Part shown: piece by piece, positions 1 to 6,580 of the stretch | Position numbering within the stretch: position 1 is the first letter of the stretch | How the letters are laid out: each line of letters opens with the position of its first letter | DNA from: Candidatus Hydrogenedentota bacterium | GTDB taxonomy: Bacteria; Spirochaetota; Leptospiria; Turneriellales; J094 | Assembly: GCA_003695005.1 (NCBI GenBank) | Contig: RFJE01000045.1 | Span: 1 to 6,580 of the forward strand | DNA length: 6,580 bases | Direction: 5' to 3' | Translations under genes and position numbers: made by a program | Notes under the pieces: model-generated | Told to the model about the DNA's origin: nothing | The model's database searches: none | The model's input: the letters and a program-made list of their open reading frames with translations, nothing else

Positions 1-1318
1 CCGAAACACGTGTTGCATCCCAATAGTCTTTGTTTGTAAGGTTTGCTTTCTTAATGCGGATTTGTTCAAGATGCTTGTGCATATTTTCCACCATGACCAC
101 ACTAGCATCCACCATAACACCAATGGCAATGGCGACTCCGCCCATGGACATAATATTGGCAGCCACTCCAAAAGCTTGCATTAAAAAGAACGAGATAAGT
201 ACGCCTAATGGAAGTACAACGAGAGCTACAAGTGCCGAGCGGACATGTAGTAGAAAAATAAGGGTAACAATAGAGACCACTAGCAATTCTTCTAAAAGTT
301 TTTGCGTTAAGTTAGAAATGGCTCGGTGAATTAATGCACTTCTGTCATACGTAGTTACGATTTCTACGCCTTCGGGTAAAGATTTTTGAATTTCTTTAAG
401 CTTGGCTTTTACCCGATCAATTGTTTTTATAACATCTTCGCCTTGTCGCATAATAACGATGCCACCAACAACTTCTCCTTCCCCGTCTAAATCCGCAATT
501 CCACGTCTTAAGTCCGGCCCTTCGGAAACATAAGCCACATCGCCAATACGCAGAACTGCCCCTTCTTTACTGGAACGAATTGGAATTTGCTTTACATCTT
601 CCACATTTTGAATATAGCCTTTTGCTAAAACAATAAACTCTGCCTCGGCTTGTTGAAAAAGCCGAGCTCCCATTTCCATATTACCTCTTTTTAATGCCCG
701 GCGGATATCATTTAAGGTAAGATTGTATTGATACAGTCTTTCGGGATTTACTTCCACTTGAAACTGTCTCTTAAACCCACCAACACTGGCCACCTCGGCA
801 ATTCCGGGAACAGCTGTAAGCTCGTACCTTAAAACAAAGTCCTGCAAATCGCGTAAATCTGCTAGTGAGTTTTTCCCATTCGTATCGCGTAATGCGTACT
901 CAAAAATCCATCCGACGGAAGTCGCATCTGGTCCAAGTTCTAAAGTAACTCCCCTTGGAAGTTTCGCCTGCATTGAGTTTAAGAATTCTAAAACACGGCT
1001 TCTTGCCCAATACAAGTCAGTTCCATCTTCAAACAAAATATAGACAAGGGAAAAATGGAAGAATGAATATCCCCGCACGACTTTCGCATAAGGTACAGAA
1101 AGCATCCGTGTTGTAAGTGGATAAGTAACTTGGTCTTCTAATACCTGCGGCGGCTGCCCGGGATATGTTGCCTGAATAATCACCTGTGTATCGGATAAAT
1201 CTGGAATGGCATCGAGCTTAACTCGGCTTAAACTCCATATACTTAAAACCGTTAAGACTCCTGTAAAAATTAAAACTAGAGTTTTGTTATCAATACACCA
1301 ATCAATAAATCTTTTCAT
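1..1318 (-). CDS. cusA: CusA-type Cu(I)/Ag(I) heavy-metal RND pump, N-terminal part (runs off left edge)
   Basis: This is the inner-membrane proton-driven pump of a tripartite CusCBA-type efflux complex. My own translation from the ATG at 1318 gives 439 codons and no stop before the window edge; family members have about 1,040 residues, so roughly 40% is present. It begins MKRFIDWCIDNKTLVLIF, with TM1 at about residues 13-30, followed by the first porter-domain half (VKLDAIPDLSDTQV, YPGQPPQVLEDQVTYPL). TM2 lies at about 341-357, TM3 at 362-382 and TM4 at 388-410. TM4 reads AIAIGVMVDASVVMVEN: Asp404 matches the proton-relay Asp405 of E. coli CusA, and Met402 and Met409 match its methionine relay. 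Zn/Co CzcA pumps instead have DFGLIVDGAVVIVEN here, so Cu/Ag is favoured. The methionine triad of the periplasmic cleft lies outside the window. The start is fixed by an AGGAG site 6 nt upstream. The gene is separated from cusB by 395 nt of repeats. Confidence 0.95.
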   Translation of the reverse strand, partial: MKRFIDWCIDNKTLVLIFTGVLTVLSIWSLSRVKLDAIPDLSDTQVIIQATYPGQPPQVLEDQVTYPLTTRMLSVPYAKVVRGYSFFHFSLVYILFEDGTDLYWARSRVLEFLNSMQAKLPRGVTLELGPDATSVGWIFEYALRDTNGKNSLADLRDLQDFVLRYELTAVPGIAEVASVGGFKRQFQVEVNPERLYQYNLTLNDIRRALKRGNMEMGARLFQQAEAEFIVLAKGYIQNVEDVKQIPIRSSKEGAVLRIGDVAYVSEGPDLRRGIADLDGEGEVVGGIVIMRQGEDVIKTIDRVKAKLKEIQKSLPEGVEIVTTYDRSALIHRAISNLTQKLLEELLVVSIVTLIFLLHVRSALVALVVLPLGVLISFFLMQAFGVAANIMSMGGVAIAIGVMVDASVVMVENMHKHLEQIRIKKANLTNKDYWDATRVS

Positions 1319-1324
1319 AATAAT

Positions 1325-1329
1325 CTCCT
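1325..1329 (-). promoter_or_regulatory. Ribosome-binding site of cusA
   Basis: The minus strand reads TTAGGAGATTATTATG, an AGGAG Shine-Dalgarno site 6 nt before the ATG at 1318. It fixes the cusA start. It also shows that cusA initiates independently of cusB, unlike the upstream genes, whose starts overlap the preceding stop. Confidence 0.8.
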
Positions 1330-1346
1330 AACTTAATTTTTTTATT

Positions 1347-1547
1347 TTAAGGAAGGGGGGGACACCCCCCTGCCTTCGAATCCGCGGACGTTCGCGCAGC
1401 AAAGAACGAAATTTTATTCTTCTTAATCAGAATGCTTAAGTCCCAAGAGCAGAAAACAGCGTCCTCCGTCCCGTCGGCCGTGCGCTCACTGCGGGATTCT
1501 CCGGCACCCCCCGCGATATTCTTTAAGTTAAAGTTTAATCCTTTCAT
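1347..1547 (-). pseudogene. 66-codon ORF, doubtful; possible gene remnant fused to repeat sequence
   Basis: The ORF opens with an ATG at 1547, preceded by GAGG at 1557-1560 with 9-nt spacing, so initiation is plausible. Only the first 11 or so codons (MKGLNFNLKNI) have the AT-rich composition of the neighbouring genes. From codon 12 on it runs through the GC-rich block and becomes low in hydrophobic residues (GGAGESRSERTADG), ending GGCPPLP and TAA 28 nt before cusA. There is no signal peptide, no membrane segment and no recognisable metal-binding motif; its two cysteines are isolated. I recognise no family. The simplest reading is a gene start truncated by, or reading by chance into, an intergenic repeat. 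The alternative is a short leader peptide that helps ribosomes reach the cusA start. Confidence 0.3.
1351..1516. repeat. GC-rich intergenic block, probable inserted repeat unit
   Basis: This block is much richer in G and C than the AT-rich sequence on both sides (TTAAAATAAAAAAATTAAG towards cusA, TTTAACTTAAAGAATATC towards cusB). On the minus strand both ends carry the same short motif: GCGGGGGGTGCC at the cusB-proximal end and GCAGGGGGGTGTCC at the cusA-proximal end. It contains a G6/C6 hairpin (1355-1360 with 1365-1370) and a GCGGG/CCCGC inverted pair (1491-1495 with 1510-1514). The middle (about 1400-1440) is AT-rich again. The abrupt composition change suggests an inserted dispersed element. 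The sequence CTTAAA occurs on both flanks but is too short and AT-rich to call a target duplication. Edges are approximate, and the repeat call is inference from composition because only one copy is visible. Confidence 0.45.
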
Positions 1548-1583
1548 AATAGCTTACCTCTATATTCAGTAATTTTTGGTGCA

Positions 1584-1659
1584 GGGAAAAAAGGCCTGCT
1601 CGGCGCAGTTCCGCAGGCTTCGCCGAGGACTGTTTGAGCACGAGCAGGTCTTTTTTCCC
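1584..1659. terminator. Long hairpin with A6/T6 flanks, bidirectional terminator-like or repeat
   Basis: Arms 1584-1602 and 1641-1659 are complementary over 19 positions with a single G-T pair (GGGAAAAAAGGCCTGCTCG against CGAGCAGGTCTTTTTTCCC). The 38-nt loop contains a nested stem, CAGTTCC (1606-1612) with GGACTG (1627-1632), capped by GGC-TTC-GCC (1616-1624). On either strand a GC-rich stem (CGAGCAGG) runs directly into six Ts, the layout of an intrinsic terminator with matching A6 on the other arm. It lies between cusB and cusA, inside what should be one transcription unit. It would therefore reduce cusA transcription if it terminates, or it may be a mobile palindromic repeat. The long internal loop is atypical for a simple terminator. 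Confidence 0.6.
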
Positions 1660-1677
1660 CATTTTTAATTCCATACC

Positions 1678-1704
1678 AGCGATACGGCGTTTCGCCGTAT
1701 CGCT
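1678..1704. repeat. Perfect 12-bp inverted repeat with TTT loop, 9 nt after the cusB stop
   Basis: AGCGATACGGCG (1678-1689) and CGCCGTATCGCT (1693-1704) are exact reverse complements separated by TTT. In the transcript this makes a compact, stable hairpin immediately downstream of cusB. The minus strand continues GGTATGGAATTAAAAATG with no T-run, so it is not a standard intrinsic terminator. It could protect the 3' end of the upstream tricistronic mRNA, bind a protein as DNA, or be a dispersed palindromic repeat. Its GC content contrasts with the flanks. Confidence 0.75.
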
Positions 1705-1713
1705 ACTCTCTAC

Positions 1714-2991
1714 TTAATGGTGATGCCCCACCATACCGCCTTTAGAAACAGCTTCTTTTAAGGAAGCTTCGGAATCGAGCAAGAATTGGCCATTTACGAC
1801 AACAAGCTCATTTTCTTTTAATCCTTTTGAGATTACAGCCTTACCATGAGAAATTAGTTGTACTTCTACGTCTCGAAGTTCAAACTCGCCATCTCCTGTG
1901 GAAACAAATACATAGCTTTTTTCTCCCGAATAAATGACTGCTGAATCTGGAATGATGATTCGTTTGCCCGGCAAAGTAGACTTTACATGAACTTCACCAA
2001 ACATTCCGGGTTTTAACAAATTGCCGGCATTTGGAACAACAATCCGAACTTTTAAGTCACGAGTTTCGGGATTTAAATAAGGGTAAATTAAATCAATCCG
2101 CCCGATAAATTTCTTATCCGGATAGGCCGCTGTTTTCAAGATAACCTTTTGTCCTGTTTTCACAAAGGGTAAATCCTTTTCAAAAATATGAATAAACACC
2201 CATAGCTTACTTAAATTTGCAATACGCATAATTTCCTGACCGGCTTTAATAAATTGGCCTTCTAAAACATTTTTCTTAACCACAACTCCGGTAATTGGTG
2301 AAGTGTACCAAGTCCGCCTAGACACTTTTCCTGTTTTTTCTAATTTACGAATTTCTGCCTCGGGAACATCTAAATACTTAAGCTTGTTCCTGGCCGATAA
2401 TACGGTAGGGTCAGTTAAAATTTCCGATTCTGTTTTCCCTTGAGAAGCATACGCTTCTTTTAAACTTTGGTATGTAGTAAGGTATTCTTCCATGGCAGCT
2501 AAAATTTTCGGACTATAAATACCCATGAGAAGTTGTCCTCGCTTTACTTTTTGCCCTTCTTTAGAAACAAAAAGTTTTTCTACCCAACCATCATACTTTG
2601 TTGTAATAATAACTAGTCGATTGTTATCTTCATTATAGTCAATATGAGCAGAATACTTCCCGGTCTTACTAAAAACTTGATATTCAGCTGGAACCGTTAA
2701 CAATTTTGCGTTTACTAAAAGCTCTTCGGCTACGGAAAAAGTAAATCCTTTTTTCGTTTTTTCCCCGTCCATTTTAGACATATCATGGCCTTCATGCTTT
2801 TTTTTCTTTTTGCCTGTTGGTTGAAACACTAACTTCATACCACAAATAGGGCAATTCCCCGGCTCATGCTTAATGACTTGTGGATGCATAGAGCACGTAT
2901 AATATCCGTCCACTTTTTGAGTGTTACTTTGCTTTTTACATTCAGAAAATGTAAGCAGCAAAACCGGAATAAACAAAATGAGGCGCTTCAT
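1714..2991 (-). CDS. cusB: CusB-type periplasmic adaptor (RND membrane-fusion protein) with N-terminal heavy-metal-binding domain
   Basis: The 425-residue adaptor joins the RND pump to the outer-membrane channel and can hand Cu(I)/Ag(I) to the pump. Residues 1-17 form a Lys-Arg plus hydrophobic signal peptide ending LTFSEC; Cys18 is a probable lipidation site, although Glu at -1 is non-canonical. Residues 31-55 are an HMBD (YTCSMHP, then CPICGM), with ligand candidates Cys33, Met35, His36, Cys47, Cys50 and Met52. A lysine-rich linker follows, with HEGHDMSKM at 66-74. The lipoyl/barrel-sandwich halves are at about 134-163 and 231-266, flanking an alpha-helical hairpin. The beta-barrel is at about 267-345 ([24 protein letters not shown]) and the membrane-proximal domain at 346-412. 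The protein ends MVGHHH. The start overlaps the ATPase stop as ATGA and has AAGGAG at 3001-3006, 9 nt upstream. Copper/silver is preferred over zinc because of the Met/Cys-rich modules and neighbours. Confidence 0.95.
   Translation of the reverse strand: MKRLILFIPVLLLTFSECKKQSNTQKVDGYYTCSMHPQVIKHEPGNCPICGMKLVFQPTGKKKKKHEGHDMSKMDGEKTKKGFTFSVAEELLVNAKLLTVPAEYQVFSKTGKYSAHIDYNEDNNRLVIITTKYDGWVEKLFVSKEGQKVKRGQLLMGIYSPKILAAMEEYLTTYQSLKEAYASQGKTESEILTDPTVLSARNKLKYLDVPEAEIRKLEKTGKVSRRTWYTSPITGVVVKKNVLEGQFIKAGQEIMRIANLSKLWVFIHIFEKDLPFVKTGQKVILKTAAYPDKKFIGRIDLIYPYLNPETRDLKVRIVVPNAGNLLKPGMFGEVHVKSTLPGKRIIIPDSAVIYSGEKSYVFVSTGDGEFELRDVEVQLISHGKAVISKGLKENELVVVNGQFLLDSEASLKEAVSKGGMVGHHH
2798..2811 (-). other. 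Slippery A-tract in cusB (possible -1 frameshift site)
   Basis: The coding strand reads GGC AAA AAG AAA AAA AAG CAT, Gly60 to His66 of CusB, with an uninterrupted A8 run at 2798-2805. It contains a classic A AAA AAG heptamer in the zero frame. A -1 slip there, or transcriptional insertion of one A, gives GCA TGA, so the alternative product would stop at 66 residues directly after the HMBD. I see no strong downstream stem-loop to stimulate slippage. Another A8 run lies in the ATPase gene (4347-4354), so the tract alone is weak evidence. Confidence 0.25.
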
Positions 2992-5555
2992 AACTTTACT
3001 CTCCTTAATCGTAAAGAGTTACTAATAACAGAAACACTGCTAAAGCTCATAGCAGCAGCTGCGATGATAGGGGATAAAAGAATGCCAAAAAACGGATAAA
3101 GAACTCCTGCTGCAATAGGAACCCCAAGAGCATTATAGCCAAAAGCAAACCATAAGTTTTCAATGATATTGCGCATTACTTTTTCGGAAAGCTTTCGAGC
3201 TCTTGCAATTCCCATTAAAGACCCTTTCACAAGAGTAATCCCTGCGGATTCCATAGCAATGTCGGTTCCATTTCCCATGGCAATGCCGACATCTGCTATG
3301 GCTAAAGCAGGAGCATCGTTAATACCATCACCTGCCATTGCTACTATTTTACCTTGCTTCTTTAAAGATAAAATATAATCATGTTTGTCCTGAGGCAAGA
3401 CCCCTGCTTTTACATGCTGAATGCCTAACTTTTCGGCTACAGCTTTTGCTGTAACTTCATTATCACCTGTAAGCATGTGAACTTCCACCCCTTCTTTCTG
3501 CAATGCTTTAATGGCCGCAAAGGAATCTTCTTTGATCGGGTCGCTCATACTAAAAATTGCTATCGGGGTTTCTGCTTTGTATAAAAACATCACGGATGCC
3601 CCTTCTTTTCTTAAATCATCTGCTTTTTGCAAAAAGCGAGAAATATCTGCACCAATAACATCAGCTAGCTTTTCATTTCCAATCGAGTATAAAACTCCGT
3701 TAAAAGTTGCCTGCGCTCCTTTCCCGGTAACGGAATGAAAATCAGATGTTTCTAAAGGGGAAACTTGTTCCTTTTTCGCTGCCTCTAAAATAGCTTCTGC
3801 TAAAGGATGCTCACTGTGAAGTTCAATGCCGGCAGCAATAGCTAAAACCTCCCGGCGACTTATGCCTTCTTGTAACAAAATTAAAGCAGTTAAAGCTGGC
3901 TTGCCTATTGTTAATGTGCCGGTTTTATCCGTAACTAAATCCGTTACTTTGCTCATGGTTTCTAAAGCTTCGGCATCCTGGATTAAAATACCATGCTTTG
4001 CTCCAATTCCCGTGCCCACCATGATAGACATTGGTGTGGCTAAACCTAATGCACAAGGACAGGCAATAATTAAAACAGCTACCGCATTTACAATGGCATA
4101 GGCATACGCCGGCTGTGGCCCAAAAATTGCCCATACAATGAAAGTAATAATGGCAGATAAAACGACTGCTGGAACAAAATACAAAGAAACAGTATCCGCT
4201 AATTTTTGCATAGGCGCTCGGGATCGAGCCGCTTTCGAAACTAAATCTATAATTTTTGCGAGCATCGTATCGGATCCTGTTCGTAATGCTTTTAGAATGA
4301 AAGCACCTGTTTGGTTTAGAGTACCCGCACTTACCTTATCACCTACTTTTTTTTCAACAGGAATTGGTTCGCCCGTCAGCATCGATTCATCTACAACGCT
4401 CTTACCTTCTATCACTTCACCATCTACTGGAATTTTAGCACCCGGCTTAACCCGAACTTTATCCCCGGGTTTTACGAAAAGAGTTGGTATTTCTTTTTCG
4501 CTGCCATCTTCCTGAATGACAATGGCTGTATCCGGTGCAAGTGACATTAAGGATTTAATTGCTTCCGAAGTTTTTTTCCGAGCTCGCAACTCGAGCACTT
4601 GTCCCATTAACACCAAGGTAATAATGACAGCTGCCGCTTCGAAGTAAACTGGGATGGTGCCATCTTCTTTTCGAAAACCATCCGGAAAAATCTCGGGGAA
4701 GAAAAGCGCGGCAGTAGAATAAACCCATGCAGCAGCCGTGCCTATAGAAATTAAAGTGAACATGTTTGGACTTTTATTTTTAATGGAAGCCCATCCCCGT
4801 TTAAAAAATTCCCATCCTCCCCACCATACCACAGGGGTTGCGAGAAAGAATTGAAAAAGACCAAGAGAAAACCCCGAAAAGGTTTTCGATAAAATGTTAC
4901 CCGGTATCATTTCCCACATAGCTACCACTAAAACGGGAAGGCTCATTACGAGAGATGCCCAAAAGTGTCGAGACATGTACCGCAGTTCTGAATCATCCTC
5001 TTCCTGAACAACTTGCATTGGTTCTAATGCCATGCCACATTTTGGACAAGATCCGGGATGATCCTGTACCGCTTCCGGATGCATAGGACAAGTATATTGA
5101 ATTTTTACGGTTGGAATGGACTCTGGCTCTAATGCCATGCCACAATCAGGACAAGCACCCGGATGATCTTCTTTTACTTCGGGATGCATTGGACAAGTGT
5201 ATGTAGCCCCTTCGACGTGTTCATGTATGGTAGTTGGATCATAATCTTTGGCTAAATACTTTTCCGGATCTTCTTGAAATTTATGCACACAATGATCCGA
5301 ACAAAAATAATATGTTTTAGAGTGATACTCTACTTTCCCCGCAGCGCGGGAAGGTAGCACTTTCATGTGGCAAACAGGATCAATTTCTTCTTGCTCAGAA
5401 TTTTGCACATACTGCCGTGGACTTAATAAAAACTTTTTACGGCAATCCGAACTGCAAAAATAGTATGTTTCTCCTTCGAACGGAAACTTAAACTTACTTT
5501 CGTCGGGATTGACTTCCATCCCACATACAGGATCTTTTACAAATTGTTTATTCAT
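2988..5555 (-). CDS. copA: P1B-1-type Cu(I)/Ag(I)-exporting ATPase with two YHS and two HMBD modules
   Basis: This 855-residue inner-membrane ATPase pumps monovalent copper or silver from cytoplasm to periplasm. The N-terminal tail has four small metal-binding modules and no GMxCxxC ferredoxin-fold domain: YHS 1 (DPVCGM at 8, FCSSDC at 33), YHS 2 (DPVCHM at 59, FCSDHC at 84), HMBD 1 (119-144) and HMBD 2 (154-179), the last two with YTCPMHPE and CPxCGMALEP. The core has every catalytic element: actuator TGE (394-396), TM6 CPC (499-501), phosphorylation DKTGT with Asp543, SEHPLAEA (His583-Pro584), TGDN (696-699) and GDGINDAPA (742-750). YN (807-808) in TM7 and MSFSS (836-840) in TM8, with CPC, are the Cu(I)/Ag(I) signature; CopB-type CPH pumps are excluded. 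The ATG at 5555 overlaps the channel gene by 8 nt and follows AAGGAG (5562-5567) with 6-nt spacing. The symbol is generic; the domain layout resembles SilP-like pumps. Confidence 0.96.
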   Translation of the reverse strand: MNKQFVKDPVCGMEVNPDESKFKFPFEGETYYFCSSDCRKKFLLSPRQYVQNSEQEEIDPVCHMKVLPSRAAGKVEYHSKTYYFCSDHCVHKFQEDPEKYLAKDYDPTTIHEHVEGATYTCPMHPEVKEDHPGACPDCGMALEPESIPTVKIQYTCPMHPEAVQDHPGSCPKCGMALEPMQVVQEEDDSELRYMSRHFWASLVMSLPVLVVAMWEMIPGNILSKTFSGFSLGLFQFFLATPVVWWGGWEFFKRGWASIKNKSPNMFTLISIGTAAAWVYSTAALFFPEIFPDGFRKEDGTIPVYFEAAAVIITLVLMGQVLELRARKKTSEAIKSLMSLAPDTAIVIQEDGSEKEIPTLFVKPGDKVRVKPGAKIPVDGEVIEGKSVVDESMLTGEPIPVEKKVGDKVSAGTLNQTGAFILKALRTGSDTMLAKIIDLVSKAARSRAPMQKLADTVSLYFVPAVVLSAIITFIVWAIFGPQPAYAYAIVNAVAVLIIACPCALGLATPMSIMVGTGIGAKHGILIQDAEALETMSKVTDLVTDKTGTLTIGKPALTALILLQEGISRREVLAIAAGIELHSEHPLAEAILEAAKKEQVSPLETSDFHSVTGKGAQATFNGVLYSIGNEKLADVIGADISRFLQKADDLRKEGASVMFLYKAETPIAIFSMSDPIKEDSFAAIKALQKEGVEVHMLTGDNEVTAKAVAEKLGIQHVKAGVLPQDKHDYILSLKKQGKIVAMAGDGINDAPALAIADVGIAMGNGTDIAMESAGITLVKGSLMGIARARKLSEKVMRNIIENLWFAFGYNALGVPIAAGVLYPFFGILLSPIIAAAAMSFSSVSVISNSLRLRRVKL

Positions 5556-6580
5556 GGTTCTCTCCTTTGCTCTTACTTAAAAGATAGTTTAGCTTAAATA
5601 AGCTAATGTCTAAATCTCGTTTATTTTGCGCTTGGGCAAGAGATAAGTCTAAATACCGCCGGTATGCATCAAGCACATCTAATAAAGTAACGGTTCCAGA
5701 TGATAAAGCCCCTAATTGCGCTTTATACGTTGCTAACTGCCTTGGAATGACCGTTTTTTTGTAATTTTCATACTGCATAAAATTGCGCTTTGCTTTAGCA
5801 TACTCCTCTTTCCACGCCGATAACAATTTAAGCTTGATTTCTTCTAAAACAGATTTACTTTGTTGCGCTTTTTTTTCGGCTTCTTTAATTTCGAAGCGAT
5901 CTTTGATAGGATAAAAAAGTGGTAAGGGAACCGATGCTTTTAATGAAAGAAAATCTTCTCCTTGGTCACGGCCTGGAATTTCATTGCGGAATGTATAAGC
6001 ACCGGATATGGTAACACTCGGGAATAATTTTCCTTTTTTCCAAGCAGCATTAGCTTTTTCTGCTAAATAGATTTGTCTTGCTTGTAAATACAAAGGATGT
6101 CTTTGTGGCACAAAGGCTGTTTGTTTTGGAAGTTTAAAATCAAACTCTGCTTGTGCAATTCGCAATGAATCCCAAGGGAATGTTTGACCCGAGAGAGCTT
6201 CTATTTTCGATCGTACTTTTTCTAAATTAGCTTCTCCCTGCCAAATTTTATTATCTAGCATTGCTAAATCGGCTTCTAGTTTTAATAGCTGTGAGCTATT
6301 CATTTTGTTTACCGAAACTCGGGCTCGTGCCACCCGAATAATTTCATTTAAGGTTTTTTTATTTTCTTTGTATATAGAAATATACTTTTCCCAATACAGT
6401 AAATCGCTGTATAAAGAATAAATTTGGAATTTAACCCTCTCCATTGTTTCCTGGTATTCTGATTTTGCCGAGTAAAATTTATACTTTTCTCTGCTGCGCC
6501 GAAATTCGGATTCCCATGGAAAACTAATTTCTTGCGAAAGTGATACCGTAAGCCCCGACATGGGGTGCTGGTTTAACGAA
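5548..6580 (-). CDS. cusC: TolC/CusC-type outer-membrane efflux channel, 5' end missing (runs off right edge)
   Basis: This is the outer-membrane factor of the tripartite pump, forming a beta-barrel plus periplasmic alpha-barrel trimer. An internal Met codon sits at 6561, but the frame stays open to the window edge (SLNQHP before that Met), and [21 protein letters not shown] is the usual interior of such channels. The true start therefore lies upstream, by perhaps 70-110 codons, and 343 codons are visible. Long heptad-like helices occupy most of the visible part. Two OEP repeats are recognisable: the first contains [22 protein letters not shown], and the second begins near [35 protein letters not shown] and continues through [11 protein letters not shown]. 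The C-terminal helices ([25 protein letters not shown]) are typical. The signal peptide, and any lipidated cysteine as in E. coli CusC, lie outside the window. It is the first visible gene of the operon, and its stop overlaps the ATPase start by 8 nt. Metal substrate is inferred from context. Confidence 0.9.
   Translation of the reverse strand, partial: SLNQHPMSGLTVSLSQEISFPWESEFRRSREKYKFYSAKSEYQETMERVKFQIYSLYSDLLYWEKYISIYKENKKTLNEIIRVARARVSVNKMNSSQLLKLEADLAMLDNKIWQGEANLEKVRSKIEALSGQTFPWDSLRIAQAEFDFKLPKQTAFVPQRHPLYLQARQIYLAEKANAAWKKGKLFPSVTISGAYTFRNEIPGRDQGEDFLSLKASVPLPLFYPIKDRFEIKEAEKKAQQSKSVLEEIKLKLLSAWKEEYAKAKRNFMQYENYKKTVIPRQLATYKAQLGALSSGTVTLLDVLDAYRRYLDLSLAQAQNKRDLDISLFKLNYLLSKSKGENHE

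Noticed and set aside
30..329. Plus-strand ORF of 99 codons
   Set aside because: It lies antisense to cusA in a region with clear RND sequence on the minus strand, has no family resemblance and is a codon-structure shadow.
1355..1370. G6/C6 hairpin as an intrinsic terminator before cusA
   Set aside because: On the transcribed strand it is followed by CTTCCTTAAAATAA, not a T-run, and it lies only about 37 nt before the cusA start.
1400..1460. Possible internal promoter for cusA on the minus strand (TTGGGA with an AT-rich stretch downstream)
   Set aside because: The -10 candidates at proper spacing (AGAAGA, AGAATA) match the consensus poorly, and nothing else supports a start site.
2866..3099. 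Plus-strand ORF spanning the ATPase-cusB junction
   Set aside because: It is antisense to two well-supported genes and their overlapping start/stop, with no recognisable sequence features.
4347..4354. A8 run in the ATPase gene as a frameshift or phase-variation site
   Set aside because: A slip here would truncate the pump inside the actuator domain and give no sensible product. It is treated as background in an AT-rich gene.
3163..4515. Several plus-strand ORFs and one minus-strand out-of-frame ORF (3925-4134) within the ATPase gene
   Set aside because: The ATPase frame carries every catalytic motif continuously. The other frames have no recognisable domain and mirror the codon pattern of the real gene.
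6559..6561. ATG at 6561 as the start of the channel gene
   Set aside because: The frame is open upstream to the window edge with family-typical residues (SLNQHP before the Met). There is no Shine-Dalgarno site or signal peptide after it, and the protein would lack the N-terminal part of the OEP fold.
1..6580. CRISPR array, tRNA, rRNA, transposase or toxin-antitoxin genes
   Set aside because: No spaced direct repeats, cloverleaf-like sequence, rRNA sequence or matching protein motifs were seen; almost all of the window is explained by the four efflux genes.

Overview
The window holds most of a copper/silver detoxification operon, transcribed entirely on the minus strand. Read 5' to 3' along the mRNA (right to left here), the genes are: a TolC/CusC-type outer-membrane channel whose start lies beyond the right edge; a P1B-1 copper/silver-exporting ATPase carrying four small N-terminal metal-binding modules; a CusB-type periplasmic adaptor that is probably a lipoprotein; and the first 439 codons of a CusA-type heavy-metal RND pump that runs off the left edge. 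The first three genes overlap (8 nt, then an ATGA overlap), so they are almost certainly co-transcribed and translationally coupled.

The system would act in two stages. The ATPase moves Cu(I)/Ag(I) from cytoplasm to periplasm. The CusC-CusB-CusA tripartite pump then carries it across the outer membrane. The same Cys/Met/His zinc-ribbon-like module (heavy-metal-binding domain, HMBD) occurs twice in the cytosolic tail of the ATPase and once at the periplasmic N-terminus of CusB. Metal-selectivity motifs in the ATPase (CPC, YN, MSxSS) and in CusA (MVD..VVM in TM4) agree on monovalent copper/silver rather than zinc, cobalt or cadmium. No CusF-like chaperone and no regulator are visible, and the operon promoter is outside the window.

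The only substantial non-coding stretch is the 395 nt between cusB and cusA, where tight packing breaks down. In transcript order it holds a perfect 12-bp hairpin just after the cusB stop, a 19-bp-arm hairpin flanked by A6/T6 that looks like a bidirectional terminator, a 66-codon ORF with a plausible ribosome-binding site, and a GC-rich block that forms most of that ORF and looks like an inserted intergenic repeat. cusA follows with its own Shine-Dalgarno site.

The organism is a double-membraned bacterium with AT-rich coding sequence and strong AAGGAG ribosome-binding sites; the latter argues against Bacteroidetes. The relaxed lipobox (FSEC) and GC-rich palindromic intergenic repeats fit a Leptospira-like spirochaete, but this is inference only. 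I see no wholly new system. The most interesting points are the repeat-filled cusB-cusA gap, the tandem metal-binding modules, and a slippery A-tract in cusB that could yield a short metal-binding lipoprotein.
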